Shown here piece after piece: positions 6,341 through 12,688 of a stretch of 17,056 bases of DNA. The number at the start of each line of letters is the position of its first letter. The first letter of the stretch is position 1. Both the position numbers and the translations under genes were made by a program. The notes beneath the pieces were generated by a model. That model did not search any database. It was given only the letters and a program-made list of their open reading frames with translations, and was not told where the DNA came from. Origin of the DNA: DASZUC01 sp035547775 (GTDB lineage: Bacteria > Patescibacteriota > Saccharimonadia > Saccharimonadales > UBA4665); NCBI GenBank assembly GCA_035547775.1, contig DASZUC010000008.1:1-17056 (forward strand). Direction: 5' to 3'.

Positions 6341-6868
6341 ATGAGTGAGGCAGTTCCCGAACAGCGCGCTGAAAGTGATTTACCACCCGTTGTTCCAGCA
6401 GAATTTTTTGATAATCCTTTCCACTCCCAGGTTGCTACCATTTGGTGGATCAATCCAAAACTGACCACGCTGCGCGAAGCTTTACCGGCAGTTTTAGACA
6501 CCATGAGCCCTGCAGAATTATTCAAATTTGGGCGTAAGCTCGAAGAAGACTACATTGAACTTGGAGATTGCGATCATATCACCAGCATTTGGGGCATTCC
6601 GAGCGAGTTAAATGTCGACGAAGAAGGGGTCATCAGAGGGGTGTTTGGTCATGTGCAAGCGGTCAAAGATTACGTTCAAAATGGCATAAAAGAGCATAGT
6701 TACTCGGCCACGCAAGCGGTCAACGCAATTGAAGATGAAATCCAAATGGGTTTATACGAAGCGGCCGTGCGTTGGCAAGGCACTGAGTTTGCAGACGAAT
6801 TATTCGAAAAGGTCGACATCGAAGGCTATCGACGTCTTGAATTGCGATCTTCATTAGCTCTTAGCTAG
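6341..6868 (+). CDS. Acidic protein of unknown function (175 aa)
   Basis: A soluble, acidic protein without membrane segments or a motif I recognise. It contains WWINPKL, a region rich in Glu/Asp, and helical-looking stretches such as MSPAELFKFGRKLEEDYIEL. The frame is open from TTG 6296, ATG 6299 and ATG 6332. I choose ATG 6341 because TACTAT (6328-6333) lies seven bases upstream, as at other leaderless genes here, and because the terminator ends at 6297. No Shine-Dalgarno site is visible. It is separated from the membrane operon by that terminator but lies on the same strand in the same apparent insertion between rplS and rnhB. The start is uncertain; the gene itself is likely real. Confidence 0.65.
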   Translation: MSEAVPEQRAESDLPPVVPAEFFDNPFHSQVATIWWINPKLTTLREALPAVLDTMSPAELFKFGRKLEEDYIELGDCDHITSIWGIPSELNVDEEGVIRGVFGHVQAVKDYVQNGIKEHSYSATQAVNAIEDEIQMGLYEAAVRWQGTEFADELFEKVDIEGYRRLELRSSLALS

Positions 6869-6873
6869 CAAAT

Positions 6874-6897
6874 AAAAAAACCCTCGGTAATCGAGGG
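6874..6897 (-). terminator. Intrinsic terminator of rplS
   Basis: On the minus strand a 6-bp perfect stem (6897-6892 with 6886-6881) with a five-base loop is followed by seven T (6880-6874). It lies 20 bases after the rplS stop. It has no T-run on the plus strand, so it serves the minus strand only. Confidence 0.85.
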
Positions 6898-6917
6898 GTC
6901 TGCGAATCAAGGCAAAT

Positions 6918-7478
6918 TTACTCTGTCGGAGCCTGCCCTGAAGTTGTTTCAGGAGCTTCTTCGGCTGTTTCATGGCTGGCCATAGCGGCAGCAAGTTTGG
7001 CTTCGGTAGCGGCTTCTTCGGCGGCCTTTTCAGCAGCCTTAGCTTCAGCTTCTTTAGCCAGTTCTTCTTTAATCTTGGCCTCTTCAGCCTCAGCGGCTTC
7101 GTCGCGAACGTCGTTCACGGCTTCGCGATCAAACTCTTGACCAGTCAAACGAGCAGACTTACCAGAACGAGCTCGCATATAGGTGAGGTAGTTGCGGCGC
7201 ACCTTGCTACGCTTGGTGACTTCAACTTTCACCACTAATGGGCTGTGCAATAAAAAGCTCTTCTCTACGCCAACACCGCTAGCAATGCGACGAACGGTAA
7301 TGCGGCTAGTGTGGCCGCCCTTATTGTCGGTACGGATTACCAAGCCCTGAAAAATCTGCACACGCTCTTTGTTACCTTCACGAATCTTCTGGTGAACTTT
7401 GACCGTGTCGCCAGAACGCACGTCAACAACAGCTGACTTGCGGTACTTGGCATTGATTTGTTCGATCACACTTGGCAT
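6918..7478 (-). CDS. rplS: 50S ribosomal protein L19 with long Ala/Glu-rich C-terminal tail
   Basis: L19 lies at the 30S-50S interface of the ribosome. Residues 1 to about 115 match the family: SGDTVKVHQKIREGNKERVQ, FQGLVIR, the GVGVEKSFLLHSP segment and RSKVRRNYLTYMR. Normal L19 is about 115 aa, but this one has 186. The extra 70 residues are almost only Ala, Glu and Lys, ending in a Thr/Glu/Pro-rich tip, and should form a long charged helix. The predicted mRNA has a leader of only 2-3 nt. Terminated by the hairpin at 6874-6897. The usual upstream partner trmD is not next to it. Confidence 0.97.
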   Translation of the reverse strand: MPSVIEQINAKYRKSAVVDVRSGDTVKVHQKIREGNKERVQIFQGLVIRTDNKGGHTSRITVRRIASGVGVEKSFLLHSPLVVKVEVTKRSKVRRNYLTYMRARSGKSARLTGQEFDREAVNDVRDEAAEAEEAKIKEELAKEAEAKAAEKAAEEAATEAKLAAAMASHETAEEAPETTSGQAPTE

Positions 7479-7487
7479 AACTGAACT

Positions 7488-7516
7488 ATCTTACAGGATT
7501 TCCGTCTCTGTTGCAA
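7488..7516 (-). promoter_or_regulatory. rplS promoter (nearly leaderless)
   Basis: On the minus strand TTGCAA (7516-7511) and TAAGAT (7493-7488) are 17 bases apart. The -10 ends nine bases before the rplS ATG, so the leader would be only 2-3 nt. Confidence 0.6.
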
Positions 7517-7519
7517 GCC

Positions 7520-8302
7520 TTATTTACGGGCACGGATGAGTCGCGGCACTCGAGTCATGGCGTTGAGCGCCACGTAGCGATCAATTTGATAATCACTATA
7601 AAAGCTCATGGACCAGCGACGATGGTCTAGCAGCGTATTACCAAACACCGCTTTATTCCTCATGCTCTCCAGGCCAACTACACTAGCCCAGACTCCCGCA
7701 TAAACTAGGGTAGAAAGTTCGTAACCTTCTACAGCATTAACAGCATTCATAAGAAGTATGCTCGCATAGAGAGCCTGGAGCGGTCGCCGCGGTCGCGCAA
7801 TCAAATGTTCTTTGCCAGCCTGGCGCAATGACTGGCGCACGGATTTGTCGAGCTCGTTGGCCCAGACTTTTTCGGGCACTTCACCTTCGCGCACCCGATC
7901 GCTGACCATGCTGGCCTTTTCGGCCTTGTTAATGCCATGGATGGCTAAAATTTGACCGCACGAAGAGATGACACCGGGTGGAAACAGGTCAAGCTTTTGG
8001 GTCGATGTTTGCTCGGCCTTTTTAGTTACCCCCGCCCGCGTTGCCAGCGCCGTACCATCACTGTTAATGCCACTAATACCTGGCGTAAATTCAGTTCGTT
8101 CACCCTGATAATCGTAGACAATACTGGCGGCCATCCCACCCACACGGTGCAGGCGTTGCAAGCGATCAATGTTAACTTCAATACGGTCCGCATCAACCGA
8201 AGGCGGCAGCGTAAAACTCCACAACAAGCTTGACCGCTCACCTTCTTCGGGAAGAGCGTCAGGGCTCGGCGGTAGAAACTCGGTTACTGGCACATATGAC
8301 AT
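7520..8302 (-). CDS. Protein of unknown function (260 aa)
   Basis: No family recognised. From the ATG at 8302 it begins MSYVPVTEFLPPSPDALPEE. A mixed beta-like first half contains SLLWSFTLPPSVDADRIEVN and FTPGISGINSDG. A mildly hydrophobic segment (LQALYASILLMNAVNAV and the stretch YAGVWASVVGLESM) follows, with a basic end RVPRLIRARK. The frame is open to an ATG at 8338, but that lies on the -35. The start at 8302 has a near-consensus promoter whose transcript would begin about two bases upstream. The gene is 41 bases upstream of rplS on the same strand; the rplS promoter overlaps its final codons. Probably lineage-specific. Confidence 0.7.
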   Translation of the reverse strand: MSYVPVTEFLPPSPDALPEEGERSSLLWSFTLPPSVDADRIEVNIDRLQRLHRVGGMAASIVYDYQGERTEFTPGISGINSDGTALATRAGVTKKAEQTSTQKLDLFPPGVISSCGQILAIHGINKAEKASMVSDRVREGEVPEKVWANELDKSVRQSLRQAGKEHLIARPRRPLQALYASILLMNAVNAVEGYELSTLVYAGVWASVVGLESMRNKAVFGNTLLDHRRWSMSFYSDYQIDRYVALNAMTRVPRLIRARK

Positions 8303-8310
8303 GACTAAAA

Positions 8311-8338
8311 ATTGTAAATTGCTCAAAATAATTGTCAA
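8311..8338 (-). promoter_or_regulatory. Promoter of the unknown gene at 7520-8302 (leaderless)
   Basis: On the minus strand a perfect TTGACA (8338-8333) and TACAAT (8316-8311) are separated by 16 bases. The -10 ends eight bases before the ATG at 8302. Confidence 0.65.
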
Positions 8339-8364
8339 GCATGGGCGGCATCAGTCGTGCGAAG

Positions 8365-8373
8365 TGGTATGCT
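8365..8373 (+). promoter_or_regulatory. Extended -10 of the malic enzyme gene (leaderless)
   Basis: TGG followed by TATGCT (8368-8373) ends six bases before the ATG at 8380. No clear -35 is seen, which is acceptable for an extended -10 site. Confidence 0.45.
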
Positions 8374-8379
8374 TGAATG

Positions 8380-9519
8380 ATGAAAGATTACAAACAATTG
8401 GCTATGGATGAGCACAAACGTCTGCGCGGTAAGATCGAGCTCAAGCTGAAAGACGATCTCGACAGTCGTGATAAGTTAAGCACCTACTACACACCCGGCG
8501 TGGGTGCCGTATCGAGCTATGTAGCCGAACACCCCGAAGAAACCCGTGACTATACCTGGCTCAACAACTGTGTAGCCGTTGTGAGCGACGGCACCGCCGT
8601 ACTCGGTCTGGGCGATATTGGCCCCTATGGCGCGCTGCCGGTTATGGAAGGCAAAGCCATGCTTTTCAAACACTTTGCCAACGTTGATGCCGTGCCAATT
8701 GTGCTCGATGTTCATTCGGCCGACGAGATTGTCAGCGCCGTTAAAGCCATAGCACCCAGTTTTGGTGGCATCAACCTCGAAGACATTGCCGCACCGATCT
8801 GTTTTGAAGTCGAGGAAAGACTCAAGGCTGAACTGCCAATTCCCGTTTTTCACGACGATCAGCACGGCACAGCCGTCGTCACGTTGGCCGGTCTGATCAA
8901 TGCCTGTAAGTTAACAAGTCGCGAGTTAGCGACTTCGAAAGTAGTCTTAGTTGGCGCCGGTGCCGCCGGTGCCGCCATCGCCAAATTGCTCAATCAATAT
9001 GCTCCAGGTATTCAAATCATTCCTGTTGATAGCAAAGGCATTTTGTACAAAGGCCGCGATAATCTGAACACTAGCAAAGAAGCCCTGCTAGAGTTTACTA
9101 ATCCAGCTGGCGTGCAAGGCTCCTTGGCCGACGCTCTGGCTCAGGCTGATATCTTCATCGGCGTATCCCAACCGGCCTTGTTGACCCCCGACATGATCAA
9201 AACCATGGCCAAAGACCCGATTATTTTTGCCATGGCCAACCCCACGCCCGAAATTTTTCCCGATGAAGCTGTAAGCGCCGGCGCGGCGATTGTAGCCACA
9301 GGCCGCAGCGACTTCCCGAACCAAGTCAATAACGCCCTGGCCTTTCCCGGTATTTTCCGCGGCGCACTTGATCACCAAGTGCGTCAAATTACCGACGAAC
9401 ATAAAATCAAAGCCGCCGAAGTGCTGGCCGGCCTCGTGAAACACCCCGCCCCAGATTGCATTATTCCGCCCGTTGGCGACCCGCGCCTGGTGCCGGCTAT
9501 TGCCGACGTTATTCGCTAA
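8380..9519 (+). CDS. NAD(P)-dependent malic enzyme (short bacterial type)
   Basis: Converts malate to pyruvate and CO2 with reduction of NAD(P)+, in the cytoplasm. The 379-aa length fits the short bacterial class that lacks a phosphotransacetylase domain. Counting from the ATG at 8377, visible sites are the catalytic Tyr38 in YYTPGVG, Lys93 in MEGKAMLFK, and metal ligands Glu135/Asp136 (NLEDI) and Asp160/Asp161 (FHDDQHGT). The Rossmann motif GAGAAG is at 193-198, and MANPTPEIFPDEA comes later. All key residues are present. Cofactor choice cannot be settled by eye. The ATG at 8380 is preferred over 8377 because of the extended -10 six bases before it. Its stop lies two bases from the convergent WhiB stop. 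Confidence 0.95.
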   Translation: MKDYKQLAMDEHKRLRGKIELKLKDDLDSRDKLSTYYTPGVGAVSSYVAEHPEETRDYTWLNNCVAVVSDGTAVLGLGDIGPYGALPVMEGKAMLFKHFANVDAVPIVLDVHSADEIVSAVKAIAPSFGGINLEDIAAPICFEVEERLKAELPIPVFHDDQHGTAVVTLAGLINACKLTSRELATSKVVLVGAGAAGAAIAKLLNQYAPGIQIIPVDSKGILYKGRDNLNTSKEALLEFTNPAGVQGSLADALAQADIFIGVSQPALLTPDMIKTMAKDPIIFAMANPTPEIFPDEAVSAGAAIVATGRSDFPNQVNNALAFPGIFRGALDHQVRQITDEHKIKAAEVLAGLVKHPAPDCIIPPVGDPRLVPAIADVIR

Positions 9520-9521
9520 GC

Positions 9522-9806
9522 TTAGCTGCGAAGCCGCTGGCGAGATCGTTGATCAGCGATCTTACCACGTTCTTTAGGTGTCAGCCCGGCTCGAATGCCG
9601 AAGCGATCATCAGTATCAAGGGCATCATTCAAACAATCAAGCTTCACATCACAGCGAGCGCAAATCCGTTTGGCTGCCCGAACAACCTGCTCGACGCTAA
9701 TATTGTTGATGGCAGCATCGAAAATTACTTCTTCACCATTACAGGCTGCAAAACCATGCCAGTCTTCGGTCGGGTCGTCATCCCAGGCGATCGCCTCAAT
9801 ACTCAT
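9522..9806 (-). CDS. WhiB-like iron-sulfur regulator 1 (94 aa)
   Basis: WhiB proteins bind a 4Fe-4S cluster through four Cys and usually contact the primary sigma factor. Here the Cys are C22 (AACNG), C49, C52 and C58 (CARCDVKLDC), i.e. C-x26-C-x2-C-x5-C. The turn motif is FGIRAGL (69-75) in place of the classical G[VI]WGG, followed by a basic end (PKERGKIADQRSRQRLR). It lies 41 bases after a second WhiB-like gene on the same strand, so co-transcription is likely. No good -10 or Shine-Dalgarno site is evident for its own start. WhiB is best known from Actinobacteria and their phages. Confidence 0.85.
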   Translation of the reverse strand: MSIEAIAWDDDPTEDWHGFAACNGEEVIFDAAINNISVEQVVRAAKRICARCDVKLDCLNDALDTDDRFGIRAGLTPKERGKIADQRSRQRLRS

Positions 9807-9847
9807 ATGAGTTTATTTTCGCAGAAATAGACTCGAGGGACAACTCT

Positions 9848-10342
9848 TTATGCCGTCTCGGCTGCCTTACTAGCAGCTTGAGCGGCCCGGGCTGCCGCCC
9901 GCTGCTGATGACGCAGGATCCACTTACGCTGGAGTTCGTTCTTGTCGCCCCATACGCCGCGCTCGTCACCAGCACTGAAGGCATATTCTAAGCATTGAGC
10001 TTTGACCGGACAGACCGCGCAAAACTGTTGCACAAATGCCAAGCGGGCATCCCGTTCCGGTTTTCTTTCAAAAGTATTCGGGGCATAAAACGCATCAGGG
10101 TTGTCCGTATCTTTGCAAGCAGCAAAGGCATACCAATCAGAGGCGATCAAACCAGCAACTTCACGCTCGGCTTCAGCTTGTCGCTGACTGGCAATGGTTT
10201 GTTGACGTACTTGGCGCACAATTACTCGCGCCGACAGCTCCTGCAATAACTCTTGCGCTCGCGAACTCCGTGCCTCAATTTCGGCTGCACTCCAGGCGTT
10301 TTCCGCCTGAATAGCTGAGTCAGCCTCAAGTGTTTCATTCAT
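9848..10342 (-). CDS. WhiB-like iron-sulfur regulator 2 with N-terminal helical extension (164 aa)
   Basis: The WhiB domain occupies about residues 69-140. It has C76 (FAACKD), C108, C111 and C117 (CAVCPVKAQC) and a classical turn, GVWGD (129-133). An N-terminal extension of about 68 residues is rich in Ala, Glu, Gln and Arg and looks like a coiled coil. The C-terminus is an Ala/Arg/Lys-rich tail (RHQQRAAARAAQAASKAAETA), possibly for DNA binding. This is longer than the usual 80-110 aa of the family. TATAAC (10355-10350) ends seven bases before the ATG, again suggesting a leaderless mRNA; it lies in the 36-base gap after the pilus ATPase gene. The regulatory target is unknown. Confidence 0.85.
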   Translation of the reverse strand: MNETLEADSAIQAENAWSAAEIEARSSRAQELLQELSARVIVRQVRQQTIASQRQAEAEREVAGLIASDWYAFAACKDTDNPDAFYAPNTFERKPERDARLAFVQQFCAVCPVKAQCLEYAFSAGDERGVWGDKNELQRKWILRHQQRAAARAAQAASKAAETA

Positions 10343-10349
10343 TTAGATT

Positions 10350-10378
10350 GTTATATCATTTTTAAATAATTGACACAA
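10350..10378 (-). promoter_or_regulatory. Possible promoter of the WhiB-like pair
   Basis: On the minus strand TATAAC (10355-10350) follows TTGTGT (10378-10373) by 17 bases. The -35 is weak. The start would fall about on the ATG at 10342. Confidence 0.4.
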
Positions 10379-11986
10379 CTAGCCAAGGACACGATAAATT
10401 TCTTCCAGCGTCGTCTCACCGGCAACCACTTTCAGCATAGCGTCCTGCAGCATCGTCCGCATGCCGCTCTTAATGGCCGCAGCTTCAATAGTTTGCGTCG
10501 ATATCACGCTATCTTTGCGCGACAGTAACTCACGAAGCGCATCGGTCATTCGGAATTGCTCACGCAACGCCAGCTGGCCGCTAAAACCGAAGGGGTTTTC
10601 AGCCGAGCTGCCCGCTTTATACAATTGCAATCCCTCCCGGTTGGGTTTTTCGATAGTATCAGGCAAACTATCAATCACTTCATTAATGCGAGCCCACTCT
10701 TCTTCTGAGGGCGAATAAGCCTGCTTAGTAGTATCGTCCAGACGACGCACCAGACGCTGGGCCATCACTAAGCGAATGCTCGATACAAACAGTGGATTCT
10801 GACCGATAATATCAGCTAACCGGGTAAGTGCCGCGGCGGCTGAGCTGGCGTGAAAAGTACTCAGCACCAAATGGCCAGTCAAAGCTGCCTGCAAAGCCGT
10901 GCGAGCCGTATCGTTATCGCGAATCTCGCCCACCATCACAATGTCTGGGTCTAAACGTAGCACTGCGCGCAGCTTATCGGCAAAGCTGTCGTCATTACCG
11001 CCTTCTTTAGAATGGACGGAAATCTGACTAATACCGCTAAATTGATATTCCACAGGGTCTTCAATGGTGATAATTTTGCGCTGGTCACTGTTCAAGGTGT
11101 TAAGCATCGAATACAGTGTGGTCGTTTTACCCGACCCAGTTGGACCAACCACCATCACCAGACCTGATGGTTGCGCAATAATGTCGTCCACCACCTGTCG
11201 CTCTTCTGGCGATAACCCCAAGCGATCAAGGTTGTACATACTTTGGTCCATATTAAATAGACGCATCACCACATCCATGCCATTGATGGTGGGCACCGTT
11301 TCCAAACGAACGTTCACATCAACCTGGCCACCATCAGCCATTTGGACATTTTGAGCAATGTGCCCCTGCTGCGCTTCGTCTGCCGAGGTCGATACATTAC
11401 CGGCGCTGGCAATGGCCGAAATCAAAATACGATACTTATCGAAGGCTAGGCGCGCAATCGGATGCAGCACGCCATCGATACGGAAGCGAATCCGGACATC
11501 ATCAGCCTGACACTCAATGTGAATGTCCGAAGCATTCAAGCGGTGCGCTTGCTGTACCAAGTAGGCCAGCATGTCATCGGCTCGCACCTGACTAAGAATG
11601 TCGGAAATTTGCTGCACGAGTTCGTCGTTGCCTGCTTCATTGATGGCAATGTCTTGGTATTCGACCTTTTTGGGCGGATCATACAACTTCATGTAATCGC
11701 GGAAACCGGTTTCCGAAATAATCACAAAGGCTAGGCGCTGGTCCAGAAAGCGACTTTGTAAGTCTTTCATAGATTGCTGCGATGTGGTGGTGGTCACGCC
11801 AAATAAAATATTGCTGCGATCGGCGCGCAGCGGCACCACCCGATACTGCCGCAGCTCAGGCGCAGTGAGGATTTCGTGGTAGAGTGTTTTGTCTTGATTC
11901 TGATACGTATCAAAATAGCCCATGCCCAATACGGCGGCACGGCGCTGCGTCGACTGTTCTTCATCGAGACGAGCGTCTTGACTCAT
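10379..11986 (-). CDS. PilB/GspE family secretion or pilus-extension ATPase lacking the zinc cysteines
   Basis: A hexameric ATPase that powers assembly of type IV pili or related secretion systems at the inner membrane. It has 535 aa. The N-terminal GspE-II/MshEN-like region covers about residues 30-110. It then shows Walker A GPTGSGKTT (281-289), an Asp-box region around IEDPVEY (308-314), Walker B RLDPDIVMVGE (344-354) and the His box GHLVLSTFHA (371-380). The four-Cys zinc motif normally found between RLVRRL and the C-terminal part is absent: the segment after RRL reads DDTTKQAYSP and has no Cys. Type IV pili are linked to host attachment in Saccharibacteria (known for the group; inferred here). 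No other pilus genes are in the window. Confidence 0.93.
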   Translation of the reverse strand: MSQDARLDEEQSTQRRAAVLGMGYFDTYQNQDKTLYHEILTAPELRQYRVVPLRADRSNILFGVTTTTSQQSMKDLQSRFLDQRLAFVIISETGFRDYMKLYDPPKKVEYQDIAINEAGNDELVQQISDILSQVRADDMLAYLVQQAHRLNASDIHIECQADDVRIRFRIDGVLHPIARLAFDKYRILISAIASAGNVSTSADEAQQGHIAQNVQMADGGQVDVNVRLETVPTINGMDVVMRLFNMDQSMYNLDRLGLSPEERQVVDDIIAQPSGLVMVVGPTGSGKTTTLYSMLNTLNSDQRKIITIEDPVEYQFSGISQISVHSKEGGNDDSFADKLRAVLRLDPDIVMVGEIRDNDTARTALQAALTGHLVLSTFHASSAAAALTRLADIIGQNPLFVSSIRLVMAQRLVRRLDDTTKQAYSPSEEEWARINEVIDSLPDTIEKPNREGLQLYKAGSSAENPFGFSGQLALREQFRMTDALRELLSRKDSVISTQTIEAAAIKSGMRTMLQDAMLKVVAGETTLEEIYRVLG

Positions 11987-11994
11987 ATCCTTCT

Positions 11995-12024
11995 AGTATA
12001 AACGCTCATGCTTAGGTTTGTCAT
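11995..12024 (-). promoter_or_regulatory. Promoter of the PilB/GspE-like gene (nearly leaderless)
   Basis: On the minus strand ATGACA (12024-12019) and TATACT (12000-11995) are 18 bases apart. The -10 ends eight bases before the ATG at 11986, so the leader would be about 1-2 nt. The -35 lies eight bases outside the inverted repeat, whose end carries the same ATGACA. Confidence 0.55.
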
Positions 12025-12031
12025 GCAGTAT

Positions 12032-12116
12032 TGTCATTCTGAGCTGTAGCGAAGAATCCATGCCCCAGTTGCTGCGGGATGCTTCGGCACGGACTTTGTC
12101 CTGCCTCAGGATGACA
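12032..12116. repeat. Imperfect inverted repeat, MITE/REP-like intergenic element
   Basis: The left end TGTCATTCTGAG (12032-12043) and right end CTCAGGATGACA (12105-12116) are inverted copies with one mismatch. Inside, GCGAAGAATCC (12049-12059) is mirrored by GGGATGCTTCGGC (12076-12088) with mismatches. A small hairpin GGAC-TTT-GTCC (12091-12101) interrupts the right arm. I recall the TGTCATTCTGAG...GCGAAGAATC sequence as a dispersed repeat in many unrelated bacteria. It encodes nothing, and it fills the gap between two divergent genes. Confidence 0.65.
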
Positions 12117-12139
12117 AGACAAGACCAGAGCCTTAGAAT
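12111..12139 (+). promoter_or_regulatory. Promoter of the SpoU methyltransferase gene (leaderless)
   Basis: ATGACA (12111-12116) and TAGAAT (12134-12139) are 17 bases apart. The -10 ends six bases before the ATG at 12146. The -35 is the last six bases of the inverted repeat. Confidence 0.55.
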
Positions 12140-12145
12140 AGACTG

Positions 12146-12643
12146 ATGCGACAAATCATTGTAATTGCCCACAACTTGCGCAGTACGCATAACGTGGGTT
12201 CACTCCTCCGTACCGCTGAGGGTCTCGGGGTGAGCGAGGTCTATCTGACCGGCTACACCCCTTATCCCTTATCGGATGATGATTCGCGCTTGCCCCATCT
12301 GGCGCGCAAGATTGATGCTCAAATTCACAAAACCGCCTTGGGCGCCGAACAACAGATCAAGTGGCATTCTAATACTACTATCGCAGGGGTAGTTGAACAG
12401 ATGAGACAGGACGGCTATACAGTGATGGCTCTTGAACAAACACCTGATGCTATGGCTTTGCCCCAGTACCAGCCCCCAGAGAAACTCGCTCTGATTCTCG
12501 GTCGCGAAGTAGAAGGCCTTGAACCAGAGGTGTTAGCTCTCTGTGATGGGGCCCTCGAAATCCCGATGTTTGGCCAAAAAGAATCATTTAATGTAGTACA
12601 GGCAGCGGCCATGGCCTTATACTATTGCCGGTTTGCCCCTTGA
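12146..12643 (+). CDS. SpoU/TrmH family RNA 2'-O-methyltransferase
   Basis: A 165-aa SPOUT-fold enzyme expected to methylate ribose in tRNA or rRNA using S-adenosylmethionine. Motif 1 is HNLRSTHNVGSLLRTAEGLG (9-28), with the conserved Asn16, Gly18 and catalytic-type Arg22. Motif 2 is LALILGREVEGL (114-125), and motif 3 is LEIPMFGQKESFNVVQAAA (137-155). The length matches single-domain members without an N-terminal RNA-binding domain. In motif 3 SFNVVQAA replaces the common SLNVSVAA, so the substrate is not assigned. The start is supported by the -10 six bases upstream. Followed at 46 bases by the CAP-domain gene, which has its own -10. Confidence 0.9.
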   Translation: MRQIIVIAHNLRSTHNVGSLLRTAEGLGVSEVYLTGYTPYPLSDDDSRLPHLARKIDAQIHKTALGAEQQIKWHSNTTIAGVVEQMRQDGYTVMALEQTPDAMALPQYQPPEKLALILGREVEGLEPEVLALCDGALEIPMFGQKESFNVVQAAAMALYYCRFAP

Positions 12644-12656
12644 ATTCGCTAAACTA

Positions 12657-12665
12657 TGCTATAAT
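12657..12665 (+). promoter_or_regulatory. Extended -10 of the CAP-domain gene
   Basis: TGC followed by a perfect TATAAT (12660-12665) lies 23 bases before the ATG at 12689. The leader would be about 17-19 nt and has no Shine-Dalgarno site. No consensus -35 is seen. Confidence 0.5.
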
Positions 12666-12688
12666 TCTTACGTTAATCCAAAATAAAT

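Noticed and set aside
12001..12145. tRNA or structured RNA gene in the inverted-repeat gap
   Set aside because: No cloverleaf, T-loop consensus or CCA end. The pairing is that of an imperfect inverted repeat.
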